A stretch of DNA of 64,000 nucleotides. It comes from an uncultured Roseicyclus sp. (GTDB taxonomy: Bacteria > Pseudomonadota > Alphaproteobacteria > Rhodobacterales > Rhodobacteraceae). Location: the NCBI GenBank assembly GCA_947489665.1, contig CANLEH010000001.1:1708501-1772500 (forward strand), written 5' to 3'. The translations under genes and the position numbers were made by a program. Within the stretch, counting starts at the first letter, position 1, and every line of letters begins with the position of its first letter. Below the pieces are notes generated by a model. It had not been told where the DNA came from, ran no database searches, and saw only the letters and a list, made by a program, of their open reading frames with translations. Shown here one piece after another: positions 33,074 through 41,912 of this stretch.

Positions 33074-33213
33074 AGCCGAACCTCCGGCTCATCAACGGAA
33101 ACGGCTGCATTAGAAAGCTGTTGGTCCCAATCCGAGAGTTCATCAAGGACTTGCCCCAGCTCCTCAAAATCAACATCATCTGAGTTCGAGTTTGCTCCGT
33201 TTGGGGGCACCAT
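33070..33213 (-). CDS. orf47: small acidic frame upstream of mobC, possible recombinase tail
   Basis: 47 residues, acidic ('NSNSDDVDFEELGQVLDEL' plus 'LSDWDQQLSN' and a 'VDEPEVRL' end). The stop overlaps the mobC start as ATGA, which argues that it is translated. The ATG at 33213 follows an in-frame stop and has no good ribosome-binding site in this configuration. Its first four codons (Met-Val-Pro-Pro) lie in the 14-bp repeat shared with the end of the serine recombinase, in the same frame. If the element is excised by recombination there, this frame becomes the recombinase's own C-terminal tail. Confidence 0.55.
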   Translation of the reverse strand: MVPPNGANSNSDDVDFEELGQVLDELSDWDQQLSNAAVSVDEPEVRL

Positions 33214-33215
33214 TT
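33202..33215. repeat. right copy of 14-bp direct repeat (candidate attR)
   Basis: Identical to 8345-8358; the bases on either side differ. It marks the outer end of the mobilisation operon and the change to ordinary chromosomal genes (the sulfatase ends 187 bp to the right). See the left copy for the counter-argument from chance. Confidence 0.5.
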
Positions 33216-33401
33216 ATCTTCGTCTTTTCCGTGCCTTGTTTGCGAAGCGTTTAGCTGTTGGCGGCGCTTGCCGTGTGAATGTGAGACTGGGCGCTGGGTG
33301 GTTCGGCAAGCGTTCCGATGCAAAAGGCGGTTGCGAAAGGACTCAGCCGCAACAGGTGGCCTGTGCCCGTCACGCGGAGGCGGGACATTTCCTGCATGAA
33401 A

Positions 33402-35048
33402 TCAGGTCTTTCCAACGGGCTTGAGCTCCGCAAAAGCCTGGCCTGTGGCGTCCTCATATTCGGTTTCATCCCAAAACCCGATCAGGATGCCGTCCTGGGC
33501 AGCCCGTTTCTGGCGGGCGAGGACGGCGGGGGTTGCGGTGATCCGCGTGTGGTGGCGCGTCGCCCAGTGGAGGAGTGCGGCCTCCATCCGTGTCCGTACG
33601 GCGATGTGTTCGGGATGGTCGGATTGGCCAAGGTCCTTTAGTTCGCAGGGGTCCATTTCAACGTCGAACATGATGGGCTCGAACCCCTCACAGCGAATGT
33701 ATTTCCAGCGGCCGTCGAAGATCATGGTCGTATGCGCGTCTTCTTGGGGCACGTCGAGCGCGCGCGCCATTTCGGACCAGTGGTAATCATGTTCACTGAT
33801 GACATAGGTCCGCGAAAAGCCGTCGGTCCCATGCAGGATTGGCGTCAGATCACGGCCTTCGATGACGTGCGGTTTCGCCTCGCAGCCCAAGGCGTTCATA
33901 AAGGTTGGGGCCAGGTCGATCATCTCGACCAACTCCTCTGACACGGTCCCGCGGGTGGCGTCGGCCTGCGGTCTTGGATCGGCGATGATGAGCGGAACCT
34001 TCACCGCCATCTCATGATAAAAATCCTTATCGCCCATCCAGTGATCGCCCATGTAGTCGCCGTGATCCGAGGTGAAGGCGATGATGGTGTTCTGGCTCAG
34101 GCCCTGTTCGTTCATCCAGGCAAACAAGCGGCCCAGATTGTCATCGAGCTGTTTGATCAGCCCCATATAGGCGGGAATGACGTGTTCCCGCACATGATCG
34201 CGCGAGAAACTGCGGCAGACGCGGGCCTCGAGGTAGGCGCGCATCAGGGGGTGAGCGGTCTGACGTTCCGCGTCGGATCGGACGGGATCGACAATATGCG
34301 CCTCGTCATACATGTCGTGATAGGGCGCGGGGACGATGTAGGGCCAATGGGGCTTGATATAGCTGAGATGGCACATCCACGGGCGACCATCGGCCTGGGC
34401 CTCGGCCATGAAGTCCATGGCGCGGTCGGTCATATAGGCCGTCTCGGAATGCTCTTCGGGCACATTGGCCGGCAGGCGCGAGTTCTTCAGGAGCCAAGCC
34501 GAGAGCAGTTCGCCATCGTCATCCAGGCCGGAATTGGCGAAGTCTTCCCAGGGATTGTCGCTCTCGTGGCCATGGGCGACGAGGTAGTCGTCATAGGCCG
34601 ACCATTGCTGGCGCGGGCTGTCGGGGTGCAGGCCATCGTCGCGCTCAAACGGCTCGAACCCGCATTCGGACCGTCGCACGCCAATCTCGCTCTTGGGGTC
34701 GATGCCGAGCCACGCCATGCCTTCGCGATCGGCGATCATATGGGTTTTGCCCACCAACACGGCGCGCGCTCCGGCGTCGCGCAAATGGTCGCCCAGGGTT
34801 GGCTCCCCCACGCGCAGGGGCATGCCGTTCCAGGTTGAGCCATGGCTGCGCACATAGCGCCCGGTATAGGCCGACATCCGCGACGGGCCGCAGACCGGCG
34901 ATTGCACATAGGCCTTGTTGAACTGCACGCCGCGCGCGGCCAGCGCGTCGATATGGGGCGTGTGCAGATGCGGATGGCCGTAGCAACTGAGGTAATCGAA
35001 CCTGAGCTGATCGGCCATAATCCAGAGCACATTCGGGCGATCGGTCAT
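33402..35048 (-). CDS. sulfatase (alkaline-phosphatase superfamily, Cys-type)
   Basis: 548 residues. The sulfatase signature 'SPVCGPSRMSAYTGR' contains Cys53, which is converted to formylglycine in active enzymes. The N-terminal metal site 'LWIMADQLR' and the second metal site 'FTSDHGDYMGDHWMGDKD' are present. No signal peptide is seen, so it is probably cytoplasmic and acts on an imported sulfate (or phosphonate) ester. Its start overlaps the marR stop (ATGA, 35045-35048), so the pair is an operon. The gene is intact although it borders the island. Confidence 0.9.
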   Translation of the reverse strand: MTDRPNVLWIMADQLRFDYLSCYGHPHLHTPHIDALAARGVQFNKAYVQSPVCGPSRMSAYTGRYVRSHGSTWNGMPLRVGEPTLGDHLRDAGARAVLVGKTHMIADREGMAWLGIDPKSEIGVRRSECGFEPFERDDGLHPDSPRQQWSAYDDYLVAHGHESDNPWEDFANSGLDDDGELLSAWLLKNSRLPANVPEEHSETAYMTDRAMDFMAEAQADGRPWMCHLSYIKPHWPYIVPAPYHDMYDEAHIVDPVRSDAERQTAHPLMRAYLEARVCRSFSRDHVREHVIPAYMGLIKQLDDNLGRLFAWMNEQGLSQNTIIAFTSDHGDYMGDHWMGDKDFYHEMAVKVPLIIADPRPQADATRGTVSEELVEMIDLAPTFMNALGCEAKPHVIEGRDLTPILHGTDGFSRTYVISEHDYHWSEMARALDVPQEDAHTTMIFDGRWKYIRCEGFEPIMFDVEMDPCELKDLGQSDHPEHIAVRTRMEAALLHWATRHHTRITATPAVLARQKRAAQDGILIGFWDETEYEDATGQAFAELKPVGKT

Positions 35049-35554
35049 GTTGCTGCCTTTGCGGTTGGGCTTTCGGGCAACGGTGCCTCAACAAAAGCTT
35101 CGAAACGGTCGATGAGTTCGATGAAGGTATCCACTTCGTCTTCCGAGAATGTCCGGGACAGGGCCGCGCGGCGGGCGGACATGACGACGGAGGTTTCCTG
35201 AAAGACCTCGTGCCCGAAGTCGGTCAGTGCAATCATGGACTGCCTGCGGTCGGTTTCACTGACGCTGGTGGTCACATACCCCTTGCGGACCATTCCGGGG
35301 ATCGCGCGGCTGATCAGGGCATGATCGGTCCGTTGAATGGCCGCCATTTCTGTCACGGTCAGCGGGCCTGCTTCTGCCAGATCCCAGAGGACCCGCCATT
35401 CGGTGATGGAAAGCTCGCCGGCGGATTTCAGCATGCGTTGCGCCTGAACGCGCGAGGCCAGGGACGCCGCAGACAGGCGGCCGAACAGATTGCGGTTCTG
35501 TTCAAGCAGGCGCGCTTTGACCTTGTCTGGCTTGGTTCTGATCTGGTTTGTCAT
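35045..35554 (-). CDS. MarR-family transcriptional regulator
   Basis: 169 residues. Winged-helix core 'LSITEWRVLWDLAEAGPLTVTEMAAIQRTDHALISRAIPGMVRKGYVTTSVSETDRRQSMIALTDFG' is characteristic of MarR. GGGAG precedes the ATG at 35554; the longer frame to 35653 runs into the palindromic intergenic region and is unlikely. It is co-transcribed with the sulfatase and divergent from the TAXI transporter genes. It probably represses both from the shared intergenic palindrome, with an aromatic or sulfated ligand as inducer (inferred). Confidence 0.9.
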   Translation of the reverse strand: MTNQIRTKPDKVKARLLEQNRNLFGRLSAASLASRVQAQRMLKSAGELSITEWRVLWDLAEAGPLTVTEMAAIQRTDHALISRAIPGMVRKGYVTTSVSETDRRQSMIALTDFGHEVFQETSVVMSARRAALSRTFSEDEVDTFIELIDRFEAFVEAPLPESPTAKAAT

Positions 35555-35593
35555 GTGATCTCCCTGCCGGGATAAGAGCAGCAAATATTTTAC

Positions 35594-35605
35594 GTGACAA
35601 GTCAC
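35594..35605. promoter_or_regulatory. candidate MarR operator
   Basis: GTGAC-AA-GTCAC inverted repeat in an AT-rich context between the divergent marR and TAXI binding-protein genes, 40 bp from the marR start and 84 bp from the transporter start. Position and symmetry fit a MarR binding site; binding is not shown. Confidence 0.5.
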
Positions 35606-35688
35606 ATAATCTTTGCGACGGTACTTTTGGGAAACCCGCGGGAAGCGGGTCATTTGCCTGCGCCACGGCGCTGCATTGGGAGGAAGCC

Positions 35689-36744
35689 ATGATCAGAAAA
35701 ACCATCGCCGGGGCGATTTTGGCCGCGTTGCCGACCGCCGTGTTTGCACAAGCGACCCTTACGGCCGAGACAACGTCACCGGGGTCGACCCCGCACTATA
35801 TCGATACAACACTTGCGGCCGTTCTGGATTCTGCGGGCGTTGCCACGATGCAGATCACCGAAGGGGCCACACTCACCAATTCCGTGCAGGCTGTTGCGGA
35901 AGGCCAGTTGGACATGGCACCGGCCCCCCTGATCCTGCCGTTCCTCCTGTCGCGGGGCGTCGGGCCCTATTCCGGTCTTGGGGAAGAGCGCGGGGCCGAG
36001 TTGGCCGGGAACCTGCGGGCGCTGTTCTTTTCTGCGCCGTCGGCCCAACTTTTTGGTCACTACAACAGCGGCGCCATTCAAAGCCCTGACGACATTGAAG
36101 GCATGCGCATCTACAACGGCCCGCCGCGGGGCGCGGCCCTGACGACGGGGCGCGCGGCGATCCAGTTGCTCAGCGGTTTGCAGGACGGTGAAGGCTATGA
36201 AGGCGTGCAGACGCCGTGGCCGGATACGGTTTCCACGATCACCGGCGGTGCGGTTGATGGCTGGACGCTGCCCGAGGGTTTGCCCTCCGGTCGCCAGATC
36301 GCCATTGCGGCTGCGGGTGGCACGACGCTTTACGATATCCCATCGGATATTCTGGAAAGCGAGCTTGGGCAGCAGATTCTGAACGCGCCCGGCAACGTCG
36401 CCTATTCCATCCCGGTGGAAGAATATCGCGCGGCCTACGCAGGCAATGACATCACGATCGTCACCGATGACGATACGTTCGACACCTTCGCGCTGGCATT
36501 CGCGCAGATCGTTCCGGCCTCGATGGATGAAGAACTGGCCTACCAGATCACCAGCGCTTACCTCGCGGGGCAGGAACGCTTCCTTACCGGTTCGCCACGC
36601 GGCCCGTACCTGTTCCTGAGCTTCGGTGACATTGACGGGGCATCGCAGGGCATTTGCGGGGCGGTTACCCTGACCATGCATCCCGGAGCGATCCGCGCCT
36701 ATGAAGAGGCGGGTCATACGGTCGCCGATTGCGTGCGGCCGTAA
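35689..36744 (+). CDS. TAXI-type TRAP transporter solute-binding protein
   Basis: 351 residues with a signal peptide ('MIRKTIAGAILAALPTAVFAQA'). GGGAGG lies just before the ATG at 35689; the longer frame from 35548 would read through the intergenic palindrome and marR start. The fold markers 'TPHYIDTTLAAVL', 'EGQLDMAPAPLILPFLLSRG' and the C-terminal 'HPGAIRAYEEAG' fit the TAXI subclass of periplasmic TRAP receptors. It pairs with the fused permease downstream (28-bp gap). Ligand unknown. Confidence 0.85.
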   Translation: MIRKTIAGAILAALPTAVFAQATLTAETTSPGSTPHYIDTTLAAVLDSAGVATMQITEGATLTNSVQAVAEGQLDMAPAPLILPFLLSRGVGPYSGLGEERGAELAGNLRALFFSAPSAQLFGHYNSGAIQSPDDIEGMRIYNGPPRGAALTTGRAAIQLLSGLQDGEGYEGVQTPWPDTVSTITGGAVDGWTLPEGLPSGRQIAIAAAGGTTLYDIPSDILESELGQQILNAPGNVAYSIPVEEYRAAYAGNDITIVTDDDTFDTFALAFAQIVPASMDEELAYQITSAYLAGQERFLTGSPRGPYLFLSFGDIDGASQGICGAVTLTMHPGAIRAYEEAGHTVADCVRP

Positions 36745-36772
36745 GGGACACCTGCTCGGGCGGTAAAATTCT

Positions 36773-39058
36773 GTGACCGACGCACAGACTTTAAGACCAA
36801 AGGGACAGCGCATTGCGCTGTTCCTTGCGTTTGTTCTGGTGTTTGTCGGTATGCTCAACACCTTGCCCGAGATCCCCGGGCTTCAGGATTGGGCGCGGGA
36901 GGTCACCGGAATCCGGTTCTTCCGCATTTCCGGTTTCCCGACAGAATTCTTCTTTCCGCCAATCTTTGTGCTGATGATGGTGATCGTCGCCCTCGACGCG
37001 AGCCTGTATCGCACATGGCGCACGACACGGCCCCGGCGCGCCTGGTTGGGGCTGGTCCTGGATGTGGGTCTTGTCTTGGCCGCATTGGCGGGCGCGGTCG
37101 GGTTCTGGATTGAAATCGACTCCGTCTGTCTGATCGACCAGATCACCGGCGAACGGGCACGCCTGATCGAAGAAGCGCTGGAGCGGTCTGCCAATCTGAT
37201 CCCCGGTATGACCCTTGAGGCCGAGGTGCCAGCCTGTCAGGCCCGTCTGGGCATCTGGGTTCTGCCGCTGCTGTTCACAATCATCCTATTATTCTTTCTC
37301 TACAACGTGCGGGTCTGGGGGCTGCCGCTGGTGATCGTGGCCAGCATCGTTGTGCTCTACACCGTTGCAACGGCCCTGATTTGGGTTTTTGACCTGAGCG
37401 AGCAGAACTTCTTTCTGACCAAGCTGGGGGCAGATGGGGGGGATGCGTTGGCCGCCGCGATCCAGAAGGCCACGAACGTCTTCATCACGCCAGATGGGTT
37501 CATGGGCCGGTTCATGGACATCATTATCAATCAGGTCTTTCCCTACGTCGTTCTGGGCGCGCTGTTCGGGTCGTCGGCGGGCGGCACGTCGCTGATCAAA
37601 CTCGCCGTGCGGCTGACGCGGAACCTGCGCGGCGGACCCGCGCACGCTGCCATCGTCTCGTCGGCCATGTTCGGCACAATCACTGGTGGGCCTGTCACGA
37701 ATGTGCTGTCGACCGGGCGGCTGACCATCCCGATGATGCGGCGCAATGGCTTTTCGCCGCAATTCGCCGGTGGGGTAGAGGCTGCTGCCTCCTCGGGCGG
37801 GCAGATCATGCCACCGGTCATGGGGATTGCGGCCTTCGTCCTCGTCGCGCTGACGGCAGTGCCTTACACCAAGGTCATCACGGCGGCTTTCATTCCGGCC
37901 ATCGCCTTCTTCTTCTCCATCTTCCTTGCCGTCATGTTCCAGGCCCGCCGCGAACGGGTGGAGCCGATGCGGACCATCCCCGATGATCTGATCATGGAGC
38001 GGCAGGACTGGCGCAATCTCTGGATCATCTTCCTGCCCATTCTGGTGATCCTGTTCCTGCTGCTGGGAAACAAGGATGCGATCGGTGAAAGCTGGCTGGC
38101 CTTTGTGCTGCCGGATGCGGTCGTCCAGACCATCGTGAACGCGACCGGCGATGCCGTCTCGGCGGGGTGGTGGGCCGTGGCGGTCTTGCTGCCCCTCATG
38201 CTTCTGGACCCAGAGACGCGCGCCCATCCGCGCAAGATCGCAATCGCGCTGGGCGAGGGGGGTATCCTCATCTCCCGCTTGTTCCTGTTGCTTTTCGCGG
38301 TGTCGATCATTGCCGCGTTCCTGAACGAAAGTGGTCTGACCGGAGAGCTGACCCGAGCCGTCACAACCTGGCTGGAGCAGGTCACGTCGATCCGCATCCT
38401 CGGCTATGAGATCGCGATTGCGGGCGGCGTCTACCTGATGCTCGCACTCGTCTGCGCCATGTTCTGCGCGATCCTTCTGGGCATGGGGATGCCGACCGTC
38501 CCGGCCTATGTGAACGTCGCGTTGCTTCTTGGGCCGCTACTGGCGCAGCTTGGGGTGAGCTTTTTCACCGCCAATATGTTCGTCTTCTACTTCGCTGTGG
38601 CCTCTGCCATTACGCCGCCGGTTGCGGTTGCTGCTTTTGCCGCGTCGTCGATCACTGGGTCGGAGCCAATGCGCACGGCCTTTTCGGCGGTCCGGGTCGG
38701 CATCGTGATGTTCACGATCCCCTTTGTTTTCGCCTGGTACCCCGAATTGCTGCTGATCCCCGAGGCAGTAACGATCACCGACGAGACCGGGCGGCGTGTG
38801 TTGATGGAGGGGTATTCCGGCGAAACGGAACTCGGGGCGCTCGCGCTGCTGCTGTTGCGGCTCCTTGTGGCGCTCTACCTGTTGGCTTCCGCCTTGGCCC
38901 GCTACGACCATAAGGCTCTGTCCGGGTGGGAAATGTCACTGCGGATTCTTGCAGCGATCCTCATTCTCTGGAAAGCGCCAATGGTGATGGTCGCAGGGGC
39001 GGTGCTGGCGTGCGGTTTGGTGGCGGTACACTATTTGCGTGGCAGAGCGGGCGGGTGA
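36773..39058 (+). CDS. TRAP transporter permease, fused small and large subunits (TAXI type)
   Basis: 761 residues with many membrane spans. GTG start at 36773. The N-terminal third corresponds to the DctQ-like small subunit and a linker. The rest is the DctM-like large subunit with 'SSAGGTSLIKLAVRLTRN', 'GPVTNVLSTGRLTIPMMRRNGFSPQFAGGVEAAASSGGQIMPPVMG' and a second 'GMGMPTVPAYVNVALLLGPLL', typical of TAXI-linked fused permeases that use an ion gradient. It works with the binding protein upstream. The solute is unknown. Confidence 0.92.
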   Translation: MTDAQTLRPKGQRIALFLAFVLVFVGMLNTLPEIPGLQDWAREVTGIRFFRISGFPTEFFFPPIFVLMMVIVALDASLYRTWRTTRPRRAWLGLVLDVGLVLAALAGAVGFWIEIDSVCLIDQITGERARLIEEALERSANLIPGMTLEAEVPACQARLGIWVLPLLFTIILLFFLYNVRVWGLPLVIVASIVVLYTVATALIWVFDLSEQNFFLTKLGADGGDALAAAIQKATNVFITPDGFMGRFMDIIINQVFPYVVLGALFGSSAGGTSLIKLAVRLTRNLRGGPAHAAIVSSAMFGTITGGPVTNVLSTGRLTIPMMRRNGFSPQFAGGVEAAASSGGQIMPPVMGIAAFVLVALTAVPYTKVITAAFIPAIAFFFSIFLAVMFQARRERVEPMRTIPDDLIMERQDWRNLWIIFLPILVILFLLLGNKDAIGESWLAFVLPDAVVQTIVNATGDAVSAGWWAVAVLLPLMLLDPETRAHPRKIAIALGEGGILISRLFLLLFAVSIIAAFLNESGLTGELTRAVTTWLEQVTSIRILGYEIAIAGGVYLMLALVCAMFCAILLGMGMPTVPAYVNVALLLGPLLAQLGVSFFTANMFVFYFAVASAITPPVAVAAFAASSITGSEPMRTAFSAVRVGIVMFTIPFVFAWYPELLLIPEAVTITDETGRRVLMEGYSGETELGALALLLLRLLVALYLLASALARYDHKALSGWEMSLRILAAILILWKAPMVMVAGAVLACGLVAVHYLRGRAGG

Positions 39059-39131
39059 GACGCTTACGCGACCAGAAATCACATCCAATCTCGCATGGTT
39101 TCCATAGTGTGGCGGGCAGTTGCAATCGGCC

Positions 39132-39518
39132 CTAGGGCAGGGCGACAGATTGGGATGACAGCGACACGGTGAAGCTGAGCGATCCTTCGTTGACCAGCCA
39201 TTTGCGCACCTCGTAAGTGCGTGCGCCGGCTTGGTGCATCGGATCCCCGTCGGCGATGGCGCGGGCGGCGTCCAGATCGGCCGCGCGGTAGATGATCATG
39301 CCTTCCGCCTCCATCATCTCGCCACTGGCGTCCGAGACTGGCCCGGCCATGACGAGGGTGCCTGCGGCCTCCATTTCCTTTTGGTAGGCGAGATGGGCGG
39401 GCAGGGTGGCTTTGAGGAGGTCCATATCGCCTGCCGGGATCGACCTTACGACAAACAATTCCATGGCCAGCGCGCCACGGGATTTCGCTTCGGATTTGTA
39501 GTCTTCCCATTTCGGCAT
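39132..39518 (-). CDS. YciI-like protein
   Basis: 128 residues. 'LVVRSIPAGDMDLLKATLPAHLAYQKEMEAAGTLVMAGPVSD' and 'GMIIYRAADLDAARAIADGDPMHQAG..TYEVRKWLVNEG' match the YCII/DUF1330-like dimeric ferredoxin-type fold, with the His/Asp pair of the family visible ('AHLAYQ', 'GDPMHQAG'). GGGAG precedes the ATG at 39518. Such proteins act as lactone or dienelactone-related isomerases or dehalogenases in some pathways; here it lies beside RutE-like and OsmC genes. Its orientation is opposite to its neighbours. Confidence 0.8.
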   Translation of the reverse strand: MPKWEDYKSEAKSRGALAMELFVVRSIPAGDMDLLKATLPAHLAYQKEMEAAGTLVMAGPVSDASGEMMEAEGMIIYRAADLDAARAIADGDPMHQAGARTYEVRKWLVNEGSLSFTVSLSSQSVALP

Positions 39519-39648
39519 TTCGCGACTCCCACCTTTTTGATGCTTCAGCTTAGCCTCGATATTTTTCGACTTGAAACATAAAAATCGATTTTATTGGACA
39601 CACGGTGAAAATCGCGACAGTTTTGCGGAACGATTCTGGGAGGGGTTG

Positions 39649-40308
39649 ATGGCGGACGGTGCGTCACAGGAAGATCTGCGGGCCGCGGCCCAGGCCGATG
39701 TGCGCGACATGCGCGCCACACTTCAAAAGCTCAGCCAGGCCGAGATTGACCTGATCCTGACCAAGGCGCGCTCCCACTACGCCTGGACCGACCGGCCCGT
39801 CCCTGACGATTTGCTTCACCGCATATTCGACATCACCAAGATGGGCCCGACCAGCATGAACACGTGCCCCGCGCGGTTCATCTTCGTACGCTCCGACGAG
39901 GGGAAGGCGCGGATCGCGAAATCGCTGAAGCCCGCCAATGTTCCCAAAGTGATGGGCGCGCCTGTGACCGCCATCATCGCCTATGATCTGGATTTCTGGA
40001 CGGAACTGCCCCGGCTCTTCCCCCACGAAGACCGCCGCCCGCACTTCGAAGGCAAGCCCCAACATGCCGAGATGACGGCGTTTCGAAACGGCACACTGCA
40101 AGGGGCTTATTTCATGATCGCGGCCCGCGCCCTTGGCCTCGACGTTGGCGCAATATCGGGCTTCGACAACGCGGCGGTGGATGCGGAATTCTTCGAGGGC
40201 ACCACGCTGAAATCCAACTTCCTTTGCAACCTTGGCTACGCCGATGAGACCGCGCTGTTCCAACGGCTGCCGCGGTTCGACTTCGACGATGTTTGCGAGA
40301 TTCTCTGA
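39649..40308 (+). CDS. RutE-like malonic semialdehyde reductase/nitroreductase
   Basis: 219 residues. FMN-binding nitroreductase fold with the RutE features 'ITKMGPTSMNTCPARFIFVRS', 'FRNGTLQGAYFMIAARALGLDVGAISGFDNAAVDAEFF' and 'SNFLCNLGYAD'. In uracil catabolism RutE reduces malonic semialdehyde with NAD(P)H. The other rut genes are absent here, so it probably reduces a related semialdehyde or enone of the adjacent pathway. ATG at 39649 has a GGGAGGGG ribosome-binding site; the longer frame from 39571 lacks one. The symbol is left empty for this reason. Confidence 0.85.
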   Translation: MADGASQEDLRAAAQADVRDMRATLQKLSQAEIDLILTKARSHYAWTDRPVPDDLLHRIFDITKMGPTSMNTCPARFIFVRSDEGKARIAKSLKPANVPKVMGAPVTAIIAYDLDFWTELPRLFPHEDRRPHFEGKPQHAEMTAFRNGTLQGAYFMIAARALGLDVGAISGFDNAAVDAEFFEGTTLKSNFLCNLGYADETALFQRLPRFDFDDVCEIL

Positions 40309-40326
40309 CGTAAGGACGGCCGCCCC

Positions 40327-40785
40327 ATGGCGATAAAGATGAAAACCTCCGTGACGCTGTCCATCGACGCGACCTGCCACGGGCATTCGGTGGCACAAGT
40401 GCGCACACGCGATTTGGTGCAGATCATTGATGAGCCCGTGGAGCGGCATGGCACGAACCTGGGCTTCACGCCCACGGACACGGCGCTGAGTGCGCTGGCA
40501 GGGTGCACCAACACCATCGGGCACAAATGCGCGGCCAAGCTGGGTGTGGACATCGGCAACCTGAACATCTCGGTAAAATGCCGGTTCAACCGGTTGGGCG
40601 TGACCCTGGCGGAAGAGATCGAGGTGCCGTTTGAAGAAATCGACCTTGTCGTCGTGGCGGATGGAAGCGCCACCGACGACGAGTTGCAGGCGGTTGCCGC
40701 CGAAGTCGCGAAGTTTTGCCCGCTGGCAAAGCTCTTTCGCGGGTCAGGCACCGTCATAAACGAAACCTGGCGCACAGCCGGGTGA
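40327..40785 (+). CDS. OsmC-family protein
   Basis: 152 residues with the two conserved Cys of the family ('LSALAGCTNTIGHKC', 'FCPLAKLF') and the 'GTNLGFTPTDTALSALAGC' helix. OsmC/Ohr proteins reduce organic hydroperoxides using vicinal Cys. It follows the RutE-like gene by 18 bp and precedes the DctP gene by 23 bp, suggesting one operon. A detoxification role in aromatic breakdown is inferred. Confidence 0.88.
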   Translation: MAIKMKTSVTLSIDATCHGHSVAQVRTRDLVQIIDEPVERHGTNLGFTPTDTALSALAGCTNTIGHKCAAKLGVDIGNLNISVKCRFNRLGVTLAEEIEVPFEEIDLVVVADGSATDDELQAVAAEVAKFCPLAKLFRGSGTVINETWRTAG

Positions 40786-40808
40786 GGATTTTCTGGGAGG
40801 AGAAGACC

Positions 40809-41891
40809 ATGAAACTTACACGACGTTTTGCTTTGGCGACTTCGGTCGCCCTTGGACTGACGGGGGCCTTGGGAGGGGCCGCCTCGGCCCAAGAAGTCAT
40901 CGAATTGACGGCTATTGATGGATATCCCGAACGCTCCATGTGGGTCGCGGAATTCTCGGGCTTTTTCATCCCCCGTGTAGATGAGCTGCTGGCCGAGCAG
41001 GGCAATTACCAGATCAACTGGATGGAAGCCTATGGCGGCCAAATCGTGCGCCCGCGCGGCGTGCTGGAAGGCATCAACCTTGGTCTGGGCGACATCGGGA
41101 TCGTGACGACCATCTTCCACAACTCCGCGCTGCCCTCGCAGGGCATTTCGGCTGTAACGCCCTTCGTGGCGGCAGACGCCCGTGTGGTGGCGCAGGCCGT
41201 CGATGAGATTGCGCGCGAATTCCCGCAGATGAGCGCGGAGCTTGAGGCGGAAAACCAGGTCTATCTGGCCACCGGCGTCGTGCTGGACACCTATCAAGTG
41301 TTCTCGACCGAGCCGATCAACTCGCTATCGGATATGGAAGGATTGCGGATTGCAGGCGCGGGCTACAACCTGCGGTATCTGGAAGGCATTCCGGGTGCGG
41401 CTGGCGTGCGCGGCGGTCTGCCGGACTTCTACAACATGCTGCAAACCGGTGTCGTTGAGGCCGCGATGCTGTGGCCGGAGGCTGCGGGCACGTTCAACAT
41501 CGCCGAGGTGGCGCCTTACATGCTGCAGGCTGATCTTGGGGCAGTGAACTCCAAGACCGTGACCGTGAATGCCGACGTCTGGGCAAGCCTGCCTGAGGAA
41601 GTCCAAGGCGTGCTCCAGCAAGTCGCCATCGAGTATCGCGACCATGTGGCTGGCATCGCCATGGACCGGGCCGAGGCCGCCCGTCAGGCCTATATCGACG
41701 GCGGCGGCACCATCGTTGAGATGAGCGCGGAAGAGCGTCAGGCCTGGGCCGACAGCATGCCCAACATTGCCCAGGAATGGGCGGCCAATCTCGATGCCAC
41801 CGGCGCGCCGGGCACCGAGATGCTTGTCGCCTACATGGACAAGCTGCGCGATGCGGGCTTCACGCCGCTGCGCGACTGGGCGGCTGAGTAA
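40809..41891 (+). CDS. TRAP transporter solute-binding protein, DctP type
   Basis: 360 residues. Signal peptide 'MKLTRRFALATSVALGLTGALGGAASA' with twin Arg; AGGAG precedes the ATG at 40809. The mature protein has DctP-like elements: 'RPRGVLEGINLGLGDIGIVT', 'INSLSDMEGLRIAGAGYN' and 'MLQTGVVEAAMLWPEA'. It binds a carboxylate-type solute in the periplasm and hands it to the DctQ/DctM subunits next in the operon. The longer frame from 40716 overlaps the OsmC gene and is unlikely. Confidence 0.9.
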   Translation: MKLTRRFALATSVALGLTGALGGAASAQEVIELTAIDGYPERSMWVAEFSGFFIPRVDELLAEQGNYQINWMEAYGGQIVRPRGVLEGINLGLGDIGIVTTIFHNSALPSQGISAVTPFVAADARVVAQAVDEIAREFPQMSAELEAENQVYLATGVVLDTYQVFSTEPINSLSDMEGLRIAGAGYNLRYLEGIPGAAGVRGGLPDFYNMLQTGVVEAAMLWPEAAGTFNIAEVAPYMLQADLGAVNSKTVTVNADVWASLPEEVQGVLQQVAIEYRDHVAGIAMDRAEAARQAYIDGGGTIVEMSAEERQAWADSMPNIAQEWAANLDATGAPGTEMLVAYMDKLRDAGFTPLRDWAAE

Positions 41892-41912
41892 AGCCGGGAC
41901 TGGACCATTAAC

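Noticed and set aside
36773-39058. Two separate permease genes
   Set aside because: The frame is uninterrupted and fused small-large permeases are normal for TAXI-type TRAP systems.
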